Of a stretch of 9,291 nt of DNA, positions 1 to 7,102 are shown in pieces. The notes below the pieces were generated by a model that did not search any database, was not told where the DNA came from, and saw nothing but the letters and a program-made list of their open reading frames with translations. The stretch spans positions 1-9,291 of the forward strand of contig JASLXP010000153.1 in the NCBI GenBank assembly GCA_030740295.1. The letters are read 5' to 3'. The stretch's first letter is position 1. Each line of letters opens with the position of its first letter. Source of the DNA: Planctomycetota bacterium. Lineage in GTDB: Bacteria > Planctomycetota > PUPC01 > JACPCR01. The position numbers and the translations under genes were made by a program.

Positions 1-1079
1 TCGGCGGAGGCAAGATCTTTCACGCGCTCTCCTGGATCAAAGACAGCTACGGCGCGCAGCAGAACCACCCCTCACTCTGGGACGATTATTTTCCGGACGC
101 CAACGACCCAATGCCCGCGTCACACTGGCCGGAGGACATCCACGCTGAAGTGAATGAGATTGGCAATACGACATGGACGCCGCGGGTCGCACCCGACTCA
201 GAGAATCGTCCGTCTTTCTTTTTCGATTGGGGGCCTCTGGAAATCGACGACGAGGAGATGGCCGACAGCAAGGTTGTCGATTGGGCATCGGGCCTGCTCA
301 TGGCGGAGCACGAACGACCATTCTTTCATGGCACCGGGCTTTACCGTCCGCACATTCCGTGGTTTGTCCCGCGTGAGTATTTCGATCTCTATCCGATCGA
401 AGAGATCCAGGTGCCCGATGAGCGCACGGGTTTTCTCGATCGATGTTCGCCTGCCGCGGTCAGGCATGTACGGCGTTCGTGGCACCAATGGATACTGGAT
501 AACGATCTCTGGGCCTCTGCCATCCAGGCATACCTTGCGAGCATCAGCTTCGCGGACGCGATGATTGGGCGTCTCCTCGAAGCCCTCGACCGCGGCCCCA
601 ACGCAGAAAACACCGTCGTCGTTTTATGGGCCGACCATGGCATGCACCTCGGAGAAAAAGAGCAATGGGAGAAGTTCACGCTCTGGGAGGAATCCACCCG
701 CATCCCGCTCATGATCGCTTCTCCCGGACAGCGAGGGAAATGCGAGCGCGCTGTCAGCCTCGTCGATATTTATCCGACGCTCATCGACGTTTGCGGGCTG
801 TCTCATGTGAACGGACTTGAAGGTGAATCCCTGTTGCCGCAATTGCAGGATCCATCGGCCCAACGATCGTGCCCTGCGATTACGACCTGGGGCCACAACA
901 ATCACGCGGTGCGCTCCGACCGCTGGAGATACATCCGCTACCACAACGGTGACGAAGAACTCTACGACCACGAAAGTGATGCGACAGAAGTCAGAGACCT
1001 TTCAAACGAATCGAGTGCGAGAGCCATCAAAGAAGAACTGTCATCCTGGCTGCCCGAAGTAAATCTCGAGCCGGTTTAA
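1..1079 (+). CDS. Sulfatase, iduronate-2-sulfatase-like (5'-truncated by window edge)
   Basis: This is the C-terminal 358 residues of a formylglycine-dependent sulfatase, which hydrolyses sulfate esters on glycans. The frame is open from base 3 to TAA at 1077-1079, so the start and the C-x-P/A-x-R nucleophile motif lie upstream of the window. Visible family marks are GKIFH at 12-26, the segment from PFF to RPHIPW at 318-362, DHGMHLGE at 633-656 and W-E-K-F-T-L-W-E-E at 666-692. Compared from memory with human iduronate-2-sulfatase, the His at 351-353 matches H229, Asp-His at 633-638 match the metal ligands D334/H335, and the Lys at 672-674 matches K347. The ending (VRSDRWRYI, then ELYDHESD) is typical of bacterial members of this family, and the length from these motifs to the stop is normal, so the C-terminus looks intact. 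The substrate cannot be read from sequence. An internal ATG at 111 is not the start, because family sequence continues upstream of it. Confidence 0.93.
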   Translation, partial: GGGKIFHALSWIKDSYGAQQNHPSLWDDYFPDANDPMPASHWPEDIHAEVNEIGNTTWTPRVAPDSENRPSFFFDWGPLEIDDEEMADSKVVDWASGLLMAEHERPFFHGTGLYRPHIPWFVPREYFDLYPIEEIQVPDERTGFLDRCSPAAVRHVRRSWHQWILDNDLWASAIQAYLASISFADAMIGRLLEALDRGPNAENTVVVLWADHGMHLGEKEQWEKFTLWEESTRIPLMIASPGQRGKCERAVSLVDIYPTLIDVCGLSHVNGLEGESLLPQLQDPSAQRSCPAITTWGHNNHAVRSDRWRYIRYHNGDEELYDHESDATEVRDLSNESSARAIKEELSSWLPEVNLEPV

Positions 1080-1176
1080 CTTGGTATTCTGGCGAGATGA
1101 TTCTGCCTTCGACCACAATCGAGGATCTACCACGAATGGCAAGAACCTCCCACGACTCAGCCGCCCGAGCTTCATC
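1080..1176. other. Intergenic gap between sulfatase and glycosidase-like gene
   Basis: These 97 bases separate the sulfatase stop from the preferred start of the next gene. I see no stem-loop followed by a T-run, no clear -35/-10 pair and no strong Shine-Dalgarno in front of the ATG at 1177. The same frame is open through this gap from a TTG at 1081, but the translated extension is polar and would bury a good signal peptide, so it is treated as non-coding. The absence of a terminator leaves co-transcription with the sulfatase possible. Confidence 0.6.
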
Positions 1177-1230
1177 ATGATCAAAAAACTGATCCTCTTC
1201 TCACTCATCTTCATTCCACTCACCTTTGGC
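1177..1230 (+). other. Signal peptide of the glycosidase-like protein
   Basis: Residues 1-18, MIKKLILFSLIFIPLTFG, have a Lys-Lys n-region, an unbroken hydrophobic core and a small residue before the likely cleavage site (TFG, then ESIW). No Cys follows, so this looks like a Sec type I signal rather than a lipoprotein signal. It fixes the translation start at 1177 rather than at the upstream TTG. Confidence 0.8.
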
Positions 1231-3426
1231 GAGAGCATCTGGATCAAACATCCGGAGCTTCCGGGCTGGCTTCATCGCGGCAGTCTCCGATGGGCGATCA
1301 ATTACACCGGCATGTACCCGGCCGATATCGAGTACATGATCGACGTCGGAGAATCGCTCATTCAGGGAGGCGGGTTCCGGAACGGCGCGGATAAGAAAGT
1401 CAGAGACTCCGGCAGACATCACATGATGTACATCTGCAGCCGAACGATTTATTGGAAGCTGCTCTTTAAATCTCACCCGCAGATCGAGCAGGCCACCATC
1501 CGTACGCCCAAGGACGAGCATCTGGTCATCTATAACAATTCGGATCGTCACGCGGGGTGTTACAACAGGAAGGAGTGGCTCGATTACATCAAGTCGCTCA
1601 TGGACCGGCTGGCCTCGCAGGGCAACGAGACCATCTTCTTCGACAACCCGATGGTCTGGCCCTGTTATTGCCAGACATGCAAAGATAAGTTCCGGTCCTA
1701 CTCCGCCGAGAAAATCGGAAGGAAAGCGGGGCTGCCTCTGCCAGACGAGAAAGACCTTCAGGTGGTCGAAGCTGCGAAGCAGTTCCGACTCGATGCTGCC
1801 GAGCGTTTCTTCGCGACGTTGCGAGAGTTTGCCCAAAAAAAGAAGCCGCCCATGTACATTACTGCGAATAATCTCTGCTATTCCCTGATCGCCAGAGATA
1901 TCACGGACATCGTCTTCACTGAGGCGTTTGCACACCCGCCGTTCGGCAGGCAGATTGCCCCCTACAAGGCGGGCCTTGCCGCTTCCCGCGGGAAGCCCAC
2001 AGGCGTGCTGGCCTATCCGCCGCCCAAGGTCCGGCTGGCCAGAGGAAAGAAGAAGTGGCATGAGCCGGGCAAACGCTACAACTACGTGACCGCTCCGCTT
2101 CCCCTGGAGTACTCGCTAGGCGCGGCGGAGGCCCTCGCCTGCGGAGGCAATTACATCTGCAACTACGGCGTCAGTATGGGCGGCACCGTGACCCGCTACG
2201 AAGAGCCCCAACGCAAGGCGATCGCGGATGCGCTGAAGCCATACCGCACGTTCAAGCGAGACCATCCGCAGTACTTCAGATCCACCAGGCCGGGCTCACG
2301 GATCGGGTACCTTTACAACTGGAATCGTGAGACGCGCGGCCCTTCCATCCTGGGCATGGATTTGATGTCTTTCGATGCCGCGGCAGGCACGTTCATGAAG
2401 GCGGGGCTTCCGGTAGATGTACTGACGGAAAGGAATATCGAGGATGGACAGTGGTCGGATTTCGATCTGATCATTCTGGACGACATCAGTGTCATAACCC
2501 GCGCTTCCGCAAGTGGCCTGAGCAAGTTTACTCAAGAAGGAGGTGGCGTCCTGATTGCCGGAGTGTCACCCCAGGTTCGCGATGTGATGGCGCCGCCAGC
2601 GGATGCCGAGTCGCTATCGAAATTTCTGGATAACGCACCTGTTCCTCTTTCTTTCACTTACAGGCCAAAGGAGTTTCAGGTTGAAGGCTTTGAGCTCGAG
2701 CATGGTTACCGTCTGAAGGTGCCCAAATCGGGCAAGGCATGGCTCGAATTTGAAGGGCCGACCGGCAACTACTCCATCATCACGAAATACCTGGATGAAG
2801 ATGACGGGCAGTCAGAACTGGCATTGCGGGCCGATGGCAGGGAACTGGATAGATGGTCATTCACAGACGATGACAACGGCATGAAAATGCGCAGCGTTCA
2901 TTCTGTCGCTTTGAAGAAGGGCAGCCGCATAGAGCTTCGCGGCAAAGCGGGCGGCGGCGAATACGGACGAATCTACGGGATGCGCATACTGGGGGGACAT
3001 CCACAAGAATTGAAAGCCCTTGAAGTTGGTAAGGGAAGAGTGCTGTTCACTCCTGACCCGATTTCCTCCTGCGCGCCGCAACACCTTCTGAAAGCAGTTG
3101 CTCTGGCTCTCGGCCGGCCACCAGCATTCAGGATAGATTCTCCTCGACCGGATCTTCTGATCAGCGTGCAGAAGGCGCCGGGCTCAAAGGCAACCCTGGT
3201 CCACTTGGTGAATTACCGGTTCTCCTATGAGGACAAGTTTCAGAATCCGAAGGTCGTACTCGCCAGGGATGTGAGGGTAGTGGTTAATCAGGTTGAGAAG
3301 CCTGAGGTTTCGCTCGTGACCGTCCATTCGAAGCCTTCACCTCTGTCGGTCACAGGGATCGCCGGAGCGTGGCAGGTATCGGTTCCGGAGATTGGGATTC
3401 ACTGCATGATTGCCATCGCAGATTGA
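1177..3426 (+). CDS. Secreted glycoside-hydrolase-like protein, GHL6/GH42-type architecture
   Basis: Predicted 749-residue exported protein, probably a glycosidase; substrate unknown. The ATG at 1177 was chosen because it gives a compact signal peptide (residues 1-18). Residues about 20-370 look like a TIM barrel of the hypothetical glycosyl hydrolase 6 / GH42-like kind. FFDNP at 154-158 is followed by C163-Y-C165-Q-T-C168 and K-F, and FTEAF surrounds E249. D156 and E249 are candidate catalytic acids (inference). Residues about 372-470 resemble the GATase-like beta-galactosidase trimerisation fold, with strands LIILDD and GGGVLIAG. Residues about 503-608 form a carbohydrate-binding-like beta module, after which the GATase-like fold seems to resume at GKGRVLFTPDP. 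Residues about 660-749, beginning near VHLVNY, resemble the C-terminal beta domain of GH42-type enzymes. The next gene begins 3 bases after the TGA, in the same frame. Family assignment is from motif resemblance only, and a non-catalytic role is possible. Confidence 0.82.
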   Translation: MIKKLILFSLIFIPLTFGESIWIKHPELPGWLHRGSLRWAINYTGMYPADIEYMIDVGESLIQGGGFRNGADKKVRDSGRHHMMYICSRTIYWKLLFKSHPQIEQATIRTPKDEHLVIYNNSDRHAGCYNRKEWLDYIKSLMDRLASQGNETIFFDNPMVWPCYCQTCKDKFRSYSAEKIGRKAGLPLPDEKDLQVVEAAKQFRLDAAERFFATLREFAQKKKPPMYITANNLCYSLIARDITDIVFTEAFAHPPFGRQIAPYKAGLAASRGKPTGVLAYPPPKVRLARGKKKWHEPGKRYNYVTAPLPLEYSLGAAEALACGGNYICNYGVSMGGTVTRYEEPQRKAIADALKPYRTFKRDHPQYFRSTRPGSRIGYLYNWNRETRGPSILGMDLMSFDAAAGTFMKAGLPVDVLTERNIEDGQWSDFDLIILDDISVITRASASGLSKFTQEGGGVLIAGVSPQVRDVMAPPADAESLSKFLDNAPVPLSFTYRPKEFQVEGFELEHGYRLKVPKSGKAWLEFEGPTGNYSIITKYLDEDDGQSELALRADGRELDRWSFTDDDNGMKMRSVHSVALKKGSRIELRGKAGGGEYGRIYGMRILGGHPQELKALEVGKGRVLFTPDPISSCAPQHLLKAVALALGRPPAFRIDSPRPDLLISVQKAPGSKATLVHLVNYRFSYEDKFQNPKVVLARDVRVVVNQVEKPEVSLVTVHSKPSPLSVTGIAGAWQVSVPEIGIHCMIAIAD

Positions 3427-3429
3427 AGC

Positions 3430-6400
3430 ATGTCAAGGTTACTTGAGACGATGAAAGCGAAAGCAGCTGAACATCAGCGTTCGGCGATCCAGCAGCGTCA
3501 TGGCGTGCCGTTCGTCGACTTTGTCCGCACACATTATTGGGCGAGCTTTAACATCCTGCCGAATGTGGCAGAGAAGTGCGGCATCACTGTCGATGAGTTG
3601 CGTCAGTTAATTGATGAGGAGGCGTGGAATCTGCAAAAGCCGCCGAGTCTGGTCCGACAGAATCGGCCTGTGGAGGATCTGGAGCTTCTCGACGCTGTTG
3701 ATCGGGCCGAGAAGCGTGTCGATTCCTTCATTCGAGATTCTGAGGGTAGCTCGGCAGCGTGCCGGACTCGCGTTACGTGCCGCATCGAAAAGGATCGCCT
3801 CCACTTGCGGATTACGTGCTGCGAGTCGCACATGCAGGATGTTTCTTTCGTTCCACTGGAAGAGCCCGATCCCGACGCGGAGATCCTGTGGTCCGGCAAC
3901 ACCGAGGCTCTGAAGACGACCGCTGCGTGGGAGGGCGGCCCGGAACAATTTCGGAAGAGGGTCCAGGAGGTCGGTGACCGCAAGCGGAGTATCTTCACAG
4001 ACGACTGCGTGGTCATCACCTTGTGCGCCGTGGTGGCCGGTGACTGCCCTGCGTATCTTGCGCCCGTGCGGTCTGTCAGAAATCCCTTGCCCATGCTGGC
4101 AGATCCTCCGGAGAGAATGACGGAGCCGCGCATCCACCTGGAGGGAAGCTACTACACCATAGCCGTTGCCCCGACCGGCCAGATCGTGGGTGCGTTCTAC
4201 GATCCCTGGGATGGGGGCGTTTTCTGGCCTTGCTGGGAATCGGGAACCAAAGCTGATGTGTCCCACAATGACCTTGGCTGGACCTTGGACGTGACCGTGC
4301 CTTTGGGAAACCTGGAGCCGCTTGCCGTTCGCGACAGCGTTTGGGGCGTCGATGTCTTCCGCCGCCGACCGGCCAGAGGGGACGAAGAGCCTGAGTGGTC
4401 TCGTTCCGCCGAATCGATCTTCTTTAGACAGACCGACAATGATCTGGGGGAGGGACGTTTTCTCGCGAGTCCTGAGGAGTTCGAGAATCCGGGGCCGAGG
4501 CATGCTTACATCGCTTCCGAGTTGCCATACGCTGACCGCATCGTGCCGCGGGACATTCCGAGCGTGGCTGTCAGGCTGTGCCGGGAAGGCACCGACGATC
4601 TGAAGGATGACCTTTGGTCTGCGGCAGAGACGATAAGCGACTTTTGGATCGATCAGACGGGCGTAGAACCGACATCGAGAATGGACGTGCGTGTCGCCTG
4701 TGACCGGGAGTTTCTGTACGTCCGATTCGACTGCCACGACGACGACACGGCAAATCTGCGCGTGGTCACCAGGGAACAGGAACTGGCCAAATACGGAGAG
4801 AACAACCGCCGAGCCAACTATCTGGATCGACGTGAGGCTTTCGGCCTGGACTGGGGCGACTACGTCGAGATCCTGCTGGCGCCGGGCATCGACGAAGCGG
4901 ACGTCTGTCACTCAGGCTACTACAACATCCTCATTAACTCGCGAGGTGACGTACAGAAGCGATACTACGATCCGTACGGCGCCTCAGCGGTGTGTGAAAT
5001 GGAAAGCTGGAATCCTGCGCTTCGCGTGCGTGTGCAAATCGGCGAGGACCGCTGGCAGGTGTTCGTTGGTATACCCGTGGCAGTGCTTTATTGCATGGAC
5101 CGCGCGACAGACACGTGGAGATGCAACTTCAAGCGCGCCCGCGGGGCACGCAACCCGTCTGATCCCGATTGCCAAGGGTCAGAGATCAGTGCGTGGTCCC
5201 CGGGATATGGTCGATGCCGACTGCTGGAGCGACTGGGTTTTCTCAATTTCGAAGGTGCGGTTCCGCAAGCTAAAACGGCGGGCGCCGTTACCGTTCCCGG
5301 TGACACGGACGAGGGAATCGTGCGGAGAACTTCGCCGACCGCGGCGAGGGATGGACTGTTGGGAGTGCACTTTCCCACGCCGGAAAAGGGCTGGGCTGTT
5401 GGCGGCCTGGGGACGATTCTCCACACGGACAACGGTGGTAATGCCTGGCGTGCTCAAGAGTCCAACACCGACCATGTGTTGGAGGATGTTCTCTTTCTGA
5501 ATGAGCATCAAGGGTTTGCCGCAGAAGGGCGCCCCCGCAGCCAGCGCGTTGCCATCTACGGAAATGCCGGAATCATCCTGTCGACGAGTGATGGCGGGGA
5601 GAATTGGAAACCTGTCTTTTCAGACCAGGGCGTGTATCTGTGCGACATCTGCTTCCCCAGTAACCGCGTCGGCTATGTGGTGGGCGAGTATGGGGTCGTC
5701 CTAAAGACCACCGATGGTGGTGAGTCCTGGCGGCATCTGGCGAATACTGGGACGGAGAGGTGGCTGTCGGCGGTCCACTTTCTGGACGAGGACCACGGCT
5801 GGGCAGCAGGAGAATATGGTGCCTTCATCGCCACGTCCGACGGTGGTCGGACATGGCGGCGTCAGGAAGCGCCAACGCGGAACGCGCCGTTCGGCATCCG
5901 GGCACTGATACGGAGCATCCATTTCCTGAACCACAGCGAGGGTTGGGTCGCGGGTGATCGGGGAACGTTCATGCACACGCTCGACGGAGGGCTGACATGG
6001 CAGTCGGTCGACCTGGGATTTGCCAGCTCTGTGACCGGCAGCATGCATTTCAATGCCATACGTTTCTTTGACGGACAGCGAGGCCTCCTGATCGGCGATC
6101 CCGGGGCAATCGCATACTGGACTCAAGACGCCGGCAGGACGTGGATCCGCGAGGACGGCCCCACGAGCACTGCTCTTCGTGGCGCGTGCATCGACCCGCG
6201 AGGCGTGGCCTGGGCGGTGGGTGAGTTGGGCTGCATTGCCTGTCGCGGTGAGCAGAACTGGCAACTCGTAACGGGAGAGACTGAAAAGCCGCGGCTTCTC
6301 TACGGGACACCTCACGGCCATCACGTCAATTCCACGTGCTGGCTGGCCATGGCTGACGATTACGACGTCTCTGCCGCGTTCGGTGGGCACTCGCTGAACC

Positions 6401-7011
6401 TGTGGGCCCATTCTGCCGAGATGATGCGTACGAACATGAATGTAGGTTGTCTGGAAGTCGGCATGCGAGGGACCCGGACGATGAACGACATGCCGTGCGG
6501 GCGAAGACGGGAGCCCCATCGTATCTGTCACCTCTATCAGAATTGGCAGGGCATCGGACCCACCGAGCGAAGACTGGCAGCGATCATACGATCGCTCAAG
6601 CCCGAGATCGTGATCGCCGAGTGGCCCATCCTGCAAGAAGGCTATTGGGCCGCGGACGTGGGCATCTTCGCTCGGGCGCTGATCCGCGCCTTCGACTCAG
6701 CAGCGGATCCGGAACGCTTTCCTGAACTGACGCAGCTTGGCCTGGAGCCATGGCGTGCGGAACGACTCTACGGTTGCCAACTGCCTTTGTTCGGCGAGGC
6801 CTACCAGATTGGTGAACGCAAGGACTGGACAGTGGGAGCAAAGGAGAAGGAATTCGTAGAGGCAATCGGGATGCGGGTCGGGGATGCCCGATATCGGGGA
6901 GGATGCAACTGGGTCGGTTTGCTCGATCGTGCCCACCCACGAACGCCCAAGCCTCTCGGCGACTATCGATACGAATCGTCATTCCATCTGATCAAGGAAC
7001 ACGGAAAGTGA
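3430..7011 (+). CDS. Multidomain protein: two CBM9/DOMON-like domains, Ycf48-type propeller, PIG-L-like C-terminus
   Basis: A 1193-residue protein of unknown function. Residues 1-80 are polar and helical with no signal peptide; 45-66 (NVAEKCGIT...EEAW) could be a small helix-turn-helix. Residues about 110-345 and 379-610 are two CBM9/DOMON-like beta-sandwich domains, recognised by patterns such as DDCVVITL, YYTIAVAPTG, WGVDVFRR, then LWSAAE, LYVRFDCHDDD, DYVEILLAP and YYNILINSRG. This fold binds carbohydrates in xylanase-associated members. Residues about 640-950 contain seven Ycf48/BNR-type blades. Residues 955-1193 resemble a PIG-L/LmbE deacetylase (ERRLAAIIRSLKPEIVI, then ALIRAFDSAADPERFPE, GLEPWRAERLYG), with metal-site motifs that look altered. 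The start at 3430 lies 3 bases after the upstream stop; an in-frame ATG at 3451 is an alternative. No strong Shine-Dalgarno is seen, so translational coupling to the upstream gene is likely. The next gene starts 4 bases after its TGA. Confidence 0.85.
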   Translation: MSRLLETMKAKAAEHQRSAIQQRHGVPFVDFVRTHYWASFNILPNVAEKCGITVDELRQLIDEEAWNLQKPPSLVRQNRPVEDLELLDAVDRAEKRVDSFIRDSEGSSAACRTRVTCRIEKDRLHLRITCCESHMQDVSFVPLEEPDPDAEILWSGNTEALKTTAAWEGGPEQFRKRVQEVGDRKRSIFTDDCVVITLCAVVAGDCPAYLAPVRSVRNPLPMLADPPERMTEPRIHLEGSYYTIAVAPTGQIVGAFYDPWDGGVFWPCWESGTKADVSHNDLGWTLDVTVPLGNLEPLAVRDSVWGVDVFRRRPARGDEEPEWSRSAESIFFRQTDNDLGEGRFLASPEEFENPGPRHAYIASELPYADRIVPRDIPSVAVRLCREGTDDLKDDLWSAAETISDFWIDQTGVEPTSRMDVRVACDREFLYVRFDCHDDDTANLRVVTREQELAKYGENNRRANYLDRREAFGLDWGDYVEILLAPGIDEADVCHSGYYNILINSRGDVQKRYYDPYGASAVCEMESWNPALRVRVQIGEDRWQVFVGIPVAVLYCMDRATDTWRCNFKRARGARNPSDPDCQGSEISAWSPGYGRCRLLERLGFLNFEGAVPQAKTAGAVTVPGDTDEGIVRRTSPTAARDGLLGVHFPTPEKGWAVGGLGTILHTDNGGNAWRAQESNTDHVLEDVLFLNEHQGFAAEGRPRSQRVAIYGNAGIILSTSDGGENWKPVFSDQGVYLCDICFPSNRVGYVVGEYGVVLKTTDGGESWRHLANTGTERWLSAVHFLDEDHGWAAGEYGAFIATSDGGRTWRRQEAPTRNAPFGIRALIRSIHFLNHSEGWVAGDRGTFMHTLDGGLTWQSVDLGFASSVTGSMHFNAIRFFDGQRGLLIGDPGAIAYWTQDAGRTWIREDGPTSTALRGACIDPRGVAWAVGELGCIACRGEQNWQLVTGETEKPRLLYGTPHGHHVNSTCWLAMADDYDVSAAFGGHSLNLWAHSAEMMRTNMNVGCLEVGMRGTRTMNDMPCGRRREPHRICHLYQNWQGIGPTERRLAAIIRSLKPEIVIAEWPILQEGYWAADVGIFARALIRAFDSAADPERFPELTQLGLEPWRAERLYGCQLPLFGEAYQIGERKDWTVGAKEKEFVEAIGMRVGDARYRGGCNWVGLLDRAHPRTPKPLGDYRYESSFHLIKEHGK
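5347..6279 (+). repeat. Seven-bladed Ycf48/BNR-type beta-propeller (protein-level repeat)
   Basis: Seven degenerate repeats of about 45-70 residues share the pattern G-W/Y-x-x-G-x-x-G-x-(I/V/F)-x-x-T-x-D-G-G-x-x-W. They run at residues 654-673, 710-726, 748-767, 790-809, 838-857, 885-905 and 927-944 of the 1193-residue protein. Blades 1 and 3-5 are closest to consensus. Blade 2 carries an insertion between its strands, blade 6 has D-A-G for D-G-G, and blade 7 lacks the T-x-D-G-G turn. The blade count matches the seven-bladed Ycf48/Hcf136 fold. In bacteria such propellers are common in secreted or surface proteins unrelated to photosynthesis, so no photosystem role is implied. The repeats are diverged at DNA level. 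Confidence 0.85.
6292..7008 (+). other. PIG-L (LmbE)-like deacetylase domain with altered metal-site motifs
   Basis: Residues 955-1193 follow the layout of PIG-L N-acetylglucosaminyl deacetylases. The strongest match is the second half: a helix E-R-R-L-A-A-I-I-R, the strand KPEIVIAEWP, then G-Y-W-A-A-D and the helix leading to AADPERFPE and GLEPWRAERLYG. The family normally has H-P-D-D near its start and H-x-x-D-H after the strand. Here the first site reads H962-G-H964-H965 and the second reads W1073-A-A-D1076-V1077. The spacing between the two sites (about 110 residues) fits the family. What is seen is the resemblance and the substitutions; that the domain has lost activity or binds metal differently is inference. 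Confidence 0.6.
7003..7008 (+). promoter_or_regulatory. Ribosome binding site of the DUF4838 gene
   Basis: GGAAAG lies 7 bases before the ATG at 7016 and inside the last codons of the preceding gene. It is the only purine-rich Shine-Dalgarno-like site near a start in the window, and it supports 7016 over the ATG at 7019. Confidence 0.55.
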
Positions 7012-7015
7012 GAAC

Positions 7016-7102
7016 ATGATGACAAAGAAGACCGTCCAGGTTCTGAGCCTCGCGTTAATCGCATATCTGGTCGTCGCACCAGGCACAGACCGCGCTTCTG
7101 CT
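7016..7102 (+). other. Signal peptide of the DUF4838 protein
   Basis: Residues 1-29 have a basic start (MMTKKT), a hydrophobic stretch VLSLALIAYLVVA and a cleavage motif A-S-A before YERKF. This is a standard Sec type I signal without a lipobox Cys, so the protein is expected in the periplasm or outside. Confidence 0.85.

Noticed and set aside
111..113. ATG at 111 as the sulfatase start
   Set aside because: Family sequence (GKIFH and SLWDDYFPD) continues upstream in the same frame, and the catalytic nucleophile motif must lie further upstream.
1081..1176. TTG start at 1081 extending the glycosidase-like protein by 32 residues
   Set aside because: It would place a polar stretch before a good signal peptide and would start directly after the sulfatase stop without a ribosome binding site.
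1201..2061. 286-codon open frame on the - strand
   Set aside because: It is antisense to the barrel of the glycosidase-like gene; there is no signal, motif or ribosome binding site supporting it.
3424..3426. TGA recoded as an amino acid throughout this genome
   Set aside because: The TGA at 7009-7011 ends the mosaic gene just before a well-formed start with its own ribosome binding site and signal peptide, and no other in-frame TGA occurs in the four genes. Ordinary stop usage explains it.
3607..4911. 434-codon open frame on the - strand
   Set aside because: It lies wholly opposite the mosaic gene, whose + strand translation shows clear CBM9/DOMON-like patterns. The - strand product has no recognisable family and arises from GC-rich codon bias.
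4691..5500. 269-codon open frame on the + strand in another frame
   Set aside because: Its product is Arg/Ser/Thr-rich and low in family resemblance, whereas the overlapping frame encodes the second CBM9-like domain and the first propeller blade.
5347..6279. DNA-level tandem repeat or CRISPR-like array
   Set aside because: The periodicity is at protein level only (propeller blades). The nucleotide copies are diverged and unequal in length, with no identical repeat units.
5347..6279. Photosystem II assembly factor from the Ycf48 resemblance
   Set aside because: The blade type is widespread in non-photosynthetic bacteria, and nothing else in the window relates to photosynthesis.
5701..6636. 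311-codon open frame on the - strand
   Set aside because: It is antisense to the propeller and PIG-L-like coding region, and its product shows no domain pattern.
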